Assembly: GCA_003343815.1 (NCBI GenBank)
Contig: QAKL01000140.1
Span: forward strand, 1 to 8,298
Length of the DNA stretch: 8,298 nucleotides
Direction of reading: 5' to 3'
DNA from: Clostridiales bacterium
GTDB taxonomy: Bacteria; Bacillota; Peptococcia; Peptococcales; Peptococcaceae
Positions 7,149 to 8,298 of the stretch are shown piece after piece. The notes below the pieces were generated by a model, which saw only the letters and a list, made by a program, of their open reading frames with translations, ran no database searches and was not told the origin of the DNA. Made by a program: the position numbers and the translations under genes. The first letter of the stretch is position 1; the number at the start of each line of letters is the position of its first letter.

Positions 7149-7178
7149 TTGCATTAAATTTGAAAAAGGGTGTATAAT
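7149..7178 (+). promoter_or_regulatory. Promoter of the flavin reductase gene
   Basis: A perfect -10 TATAAT (7173-7178) has a weak -35 TTGCAT (7149-7154, three of six) 18 bp upstream. The start would be near 7185, leaving a short leader of about 25 nt. The weak -35 could mean moderate expression or dependence on an activator. No obvious operator is seen. Confidence 0.6.
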
Positions 7179-7196
7179 CACTTTAATCTAAATAAA

Positions 7197-7203
7197 AGGA
7201 GAG
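7197..7203 (+). promoter_or_regulatory. Ribosome binding site that decides the reductase start
   Basis: AGGAGAG lies 7 nt before the ATG at 7211 but only 1 nt before the in-frame GTG at 7205. The spacing favours ATG 7211, so the two extra residues (Met-Ser) from the GTG are unlikely to be made. The resulting MKVLMINGSPR is also the typical N-terminus of the family. Confidence 0.85.
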
Positions 7204-7210
7204 AGTGAGC

Positions 7211-7828
7211 ATGAAAGTATTAATGATAAACGGCAGTCCGCGCCCTGACGGCAATACGACGCTGGCTTTAAAAGAAATGGAGCAGGTATTTGCGAAAAAC
7301 GGCATTGAAACCGAAACGATCCAAATAGGGATGAAAGATATCCGCGGCTGTATCGCCTGCGGCTCCTGCTATGAAAAAGGCAAATGTATTTTTAACGATG
7401 CCGTTAATGAAACGGCACCGAAATTTGCGGAGGCAGACGGCTTGGTTATCGCGTCGCCTGTGTATTACGCTTCAGCTAACGGAACGTTGGTTTCGTTTTT
7501 AGATCGTTTATTTTACAGCAGCCATTTTGATAAGACGATGAAAGTCGGCGCTGCTGTCGCTGTCGCTCGCAGAGGAGGATGTTCGGCGACGTTTGACGAG
7601 CTAAACAAATATTTCACGATAAGCGGCATGCCGATAGCCTCCAGCTGCTATTGGAACAGCGTCCATGGCCGCTTGCCCGGTGAGGCGGCAGAGGACGGCG
7701 AGGGATTGTACACGATGCGTACCTTGGCAGAAAATATGACATTCCTCATGAAAAGCATCGCTTTGGGCAAGGAAAAATACGGTTTGCCCGAAAAAGGTCC
7801 CCGCGTAGCCACTAATTTCATCAGATAA
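7211..7828 (+). CDS. Flavodoxin-fold NAD(P)H-dependent FMN reductase with CX2CX2CX5C motif (iron-sulfur flavoprotein-like)
   Basis: This is a 205-residue soluble protein of the NADPH-dependent FMN reductase / flavodoxin-like superfamily. The N-terminal strand and phosphate loop NGSPRPDGNT (7-16) is the FMN-binding signature. SPVYYASANGTLVSFLDR (82-99) is the second flavin-contacting segment with the conserved SPVYY. Between them GCIACGSC...C gives cysteines 47, 50, 53 and 59, spaced CX2CX2CX5C. That fits the compact [4Fe-4S] motif of archaeal and clostridial iron-sulfur flavoproteins (Isf), though many family members with similar cysteines have no proven cluster. The likely job is two-electron transfer to flavin, quinone or a small electron acceptor; the substrate cannot be inferred. 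It has its own promoter and terminator, so it is probably monocistronic. It is divergent from the penicillin-binding protein gene, with no functional link evident. Sure of the superfamily, unsure of the cluster. Confidence 0.9.
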   Translation: MKVLMINGSPRPDGNTTLALKEMEQVFAKNGIETETIQIGMKDIRGCIACGSCYEKGKCIFNDAVNETAPKFAEADGLVIASPVYYASANGTLVSFLDRLFYSSHFDKTMKVGAAVAVARRGGCSATFDELNKYFTISGMPIASSCYWNSVHGRLPGEAAEDGEGLYTMRTLAENMTFLMKSIALGKEKYGLPEKGPRVATNFIR

Positions 7829-7845
7829 AATTTAAGATATTTTCG

Positions 7846-7894
7846 ACACTTCGAGCCGATTTTTAAGCTAAATCGGGCTTCGGAGTGTTTTTTT
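7846..7894 (+). terminator. Intrinsic terminator of the reductase gene
   Basis: ACACTTCG-AGCC-GATTT on the left pairs with AAATCGGGCTTCGGAGTGT on the right, with one G·T wobble and two single-base bulges. A run of seven T (7888-7894) follows. It begins 17 bp after the reductase stop. The imperfect but long GC-containing stem with a U-tract is typical of Rho-independent termination. Confidence 0.88.
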
Positions 7895-8085
7895 ATGCAA
7901 AAAAAATGCAATATTTGATAGCCCAAGCTGATTTGCTCGAATTACGCAAAATTTTCAGGCAATATTTTATATATTAAAAGGAATATTTTCCCTTTTGCTG
8001 CCGTATATATTACTAAGCAATAAATTGTACTACTCTGCCTATTAAGGCTTGCTTGAGAATTTATGAAAAACAGAGGTGGCGACAG
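7895..8085. other. AT-rich intergenic gap upstream of the truncated exported protein
   Basis: About 190 bp lie between the reductase terminator and the next start codon. I find no ORF with a ribosome binding site. The TATATT hexamers at 7970-7975 and 8006-8011 could be -10 elements, but neither has an acceptable -35 at 16-18 bp. Weak inverted repeats are present: AAAAGG/CCTTTT (7976-7981 and 7991-7996) and AAGCAA/TTGCTT (8015-8020 and 8049-8054). The promoter of the next gene should be here but may use an alternative sigma factor or an activator. Confidence 0.5.
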
Positions 8086-8298
8086 ATGAAAAAAATACTC
8101 CCGCCCAAGGGCTCTAAGCATTTAAAACCACAGCATTTTAAGCGACTATGGGTGCAAATTTCCGTTTTGCTGGTGCTTATGATGATAGGTGCAGTGGCGT
8201 ATAATTTTGCGGCAGAGGCGGCGCCGATAGGTGAATGTAATCTTATGGAGCATCAGCACACGATAGAGTGCTATGAAAAAATAGCTGATGAGGCGCAG
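8086..8298 (+). CDS. N-terminus of an exported, probably surface-associated protein (3' end outside window)
   Basis: The first 71 codons run open to the right edge. A ribosome binding site AGAGGTGG (8072-8079) lies 6 nt before the ATG. The product has a long basic N-region with many Lys, His and Arg (residues 2-20), then a hydrophobic stretch WVQISVLLVLMMIGAVAY (22-39), then NFAAEAAP, which offers Ala-rich signal-peptidase sites. This is a signal peptide or signal anchor, so the rest is outside the membrane. Residues 51-63 read CNLMEHQHTIECY, a C-x3-EHxH-x3-CY motif. I associate this motif with large cell-wall or adhesin-like proteins of gut Bacillota, where copies often follow a signal peptide and precede Cna-B-like or other repeat domains. 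That link is recalled, not tested. The downstream domains, any sortase signal and the true function are not visible. Confidence 0.75.
   Translation, partial: MKKILPPKGSKHLKPQHFKRLWVQISVLLVLMMIGAVAYNFAAEAAPIGECNLMEHQHTIECYEKIADEAQ

Noticed and set aside
7205..7828. GTG at 7205 as the start of the reductase
   Set aside because: It would leave a 1-nt spacing from AGGAGAG. ATG 7211 has a 7-nt spacing and matches the family N-terminus.
7648..7926. 92-residue minus-strand frame overlapping the reductase 3' end
   Set aside because: It crosses a strong plus-strand terminator and lies antisense to conserved coding sequence, and its product matches no family I recognise.
1..8298. A mobile element, CRISPR array, toxin–antitoxin or defence system
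   Set aside because: No transposase, integrase, spaced direct-repeat array, paired small ORFs or nuclease motifs are present; complete genes are housekeeping or single enzymes.

Overview
This window looks like ordinary chromosome from a Gram-positive-type member of the Bacillota, most likely Clostridia-like. The lineage call is an inference. It rests on the smc–ftsY gene order, strong AGGAGG-type ribosome binding sites, vegetative sigma-A-like promoters, a ponA-like class A penicillin-binding protein with C-terminal fibronectin type III domains, and a truncated exported protein carrying a C-x3-EHxH-x3-CY motif of a kind I associate with large surface proteins of gut Bacillota. Genes are of medium GC and the gaps between them are clearly AT-rich. 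I see no RNA gene, insertion sequence, phage gene, CRISPR array or defence system.

Left block (1–3904, plus strand): the 3' two-fifths or so of smc (hinge end, returning coiled coil, C-terminal ATPase half), then ftsY, then a methylthioadenosine/S-adenosylhomocysteine deaminase-type amidohydrolase (mtaD). ftsY has its own strong Shine-Dalgarno. mtaD starts on a GTG that overlaps the ftsY stop as GTGA, so the two are probably translationally coupled. No promoter or terminator is visible between these genes, so they read as one operon that combines chromosome organisation, co-translational membrane targeting and recycling of methylation by-products. A bidirectional intrinsic terminator (3909–3944) closes the operon and also serves the convergent gene on its right.

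Middle block (3950–7210): a complete 962-residue bifunctional penicillin-binding protein on the minus strand. It has a cytoplasmic tail, one membrane anchor, a glycosyltransferase, a transpeptidase and two FN3 domains. Its upstream region is the most structured non-coding DNA here. It holds a promoter with perfect -35 and -10 hexamers and 17-bp spacing, a second nearer promoter that repeats the same AAATATTGAC sequence, and a leader with two back-to-back perfect hairpins just before the Shine-Dalgarno. The same gap carries the divergent promoter of the next gene.

Right block (7211–8298, plus strand): a monocistronic flavodoxin-fold reductase with a CX2CX2CX5C cysteine cluster, its own terminator, an AT-rich gap of about 190 bp without a convincing promoter, and the first 71 codons of an exported protein that runs off the window.

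I found no strong evidence for a new multi-gene system. The best leads are the pbp leader and its repeated promoters, and the cut-off exported protein at the right edge.
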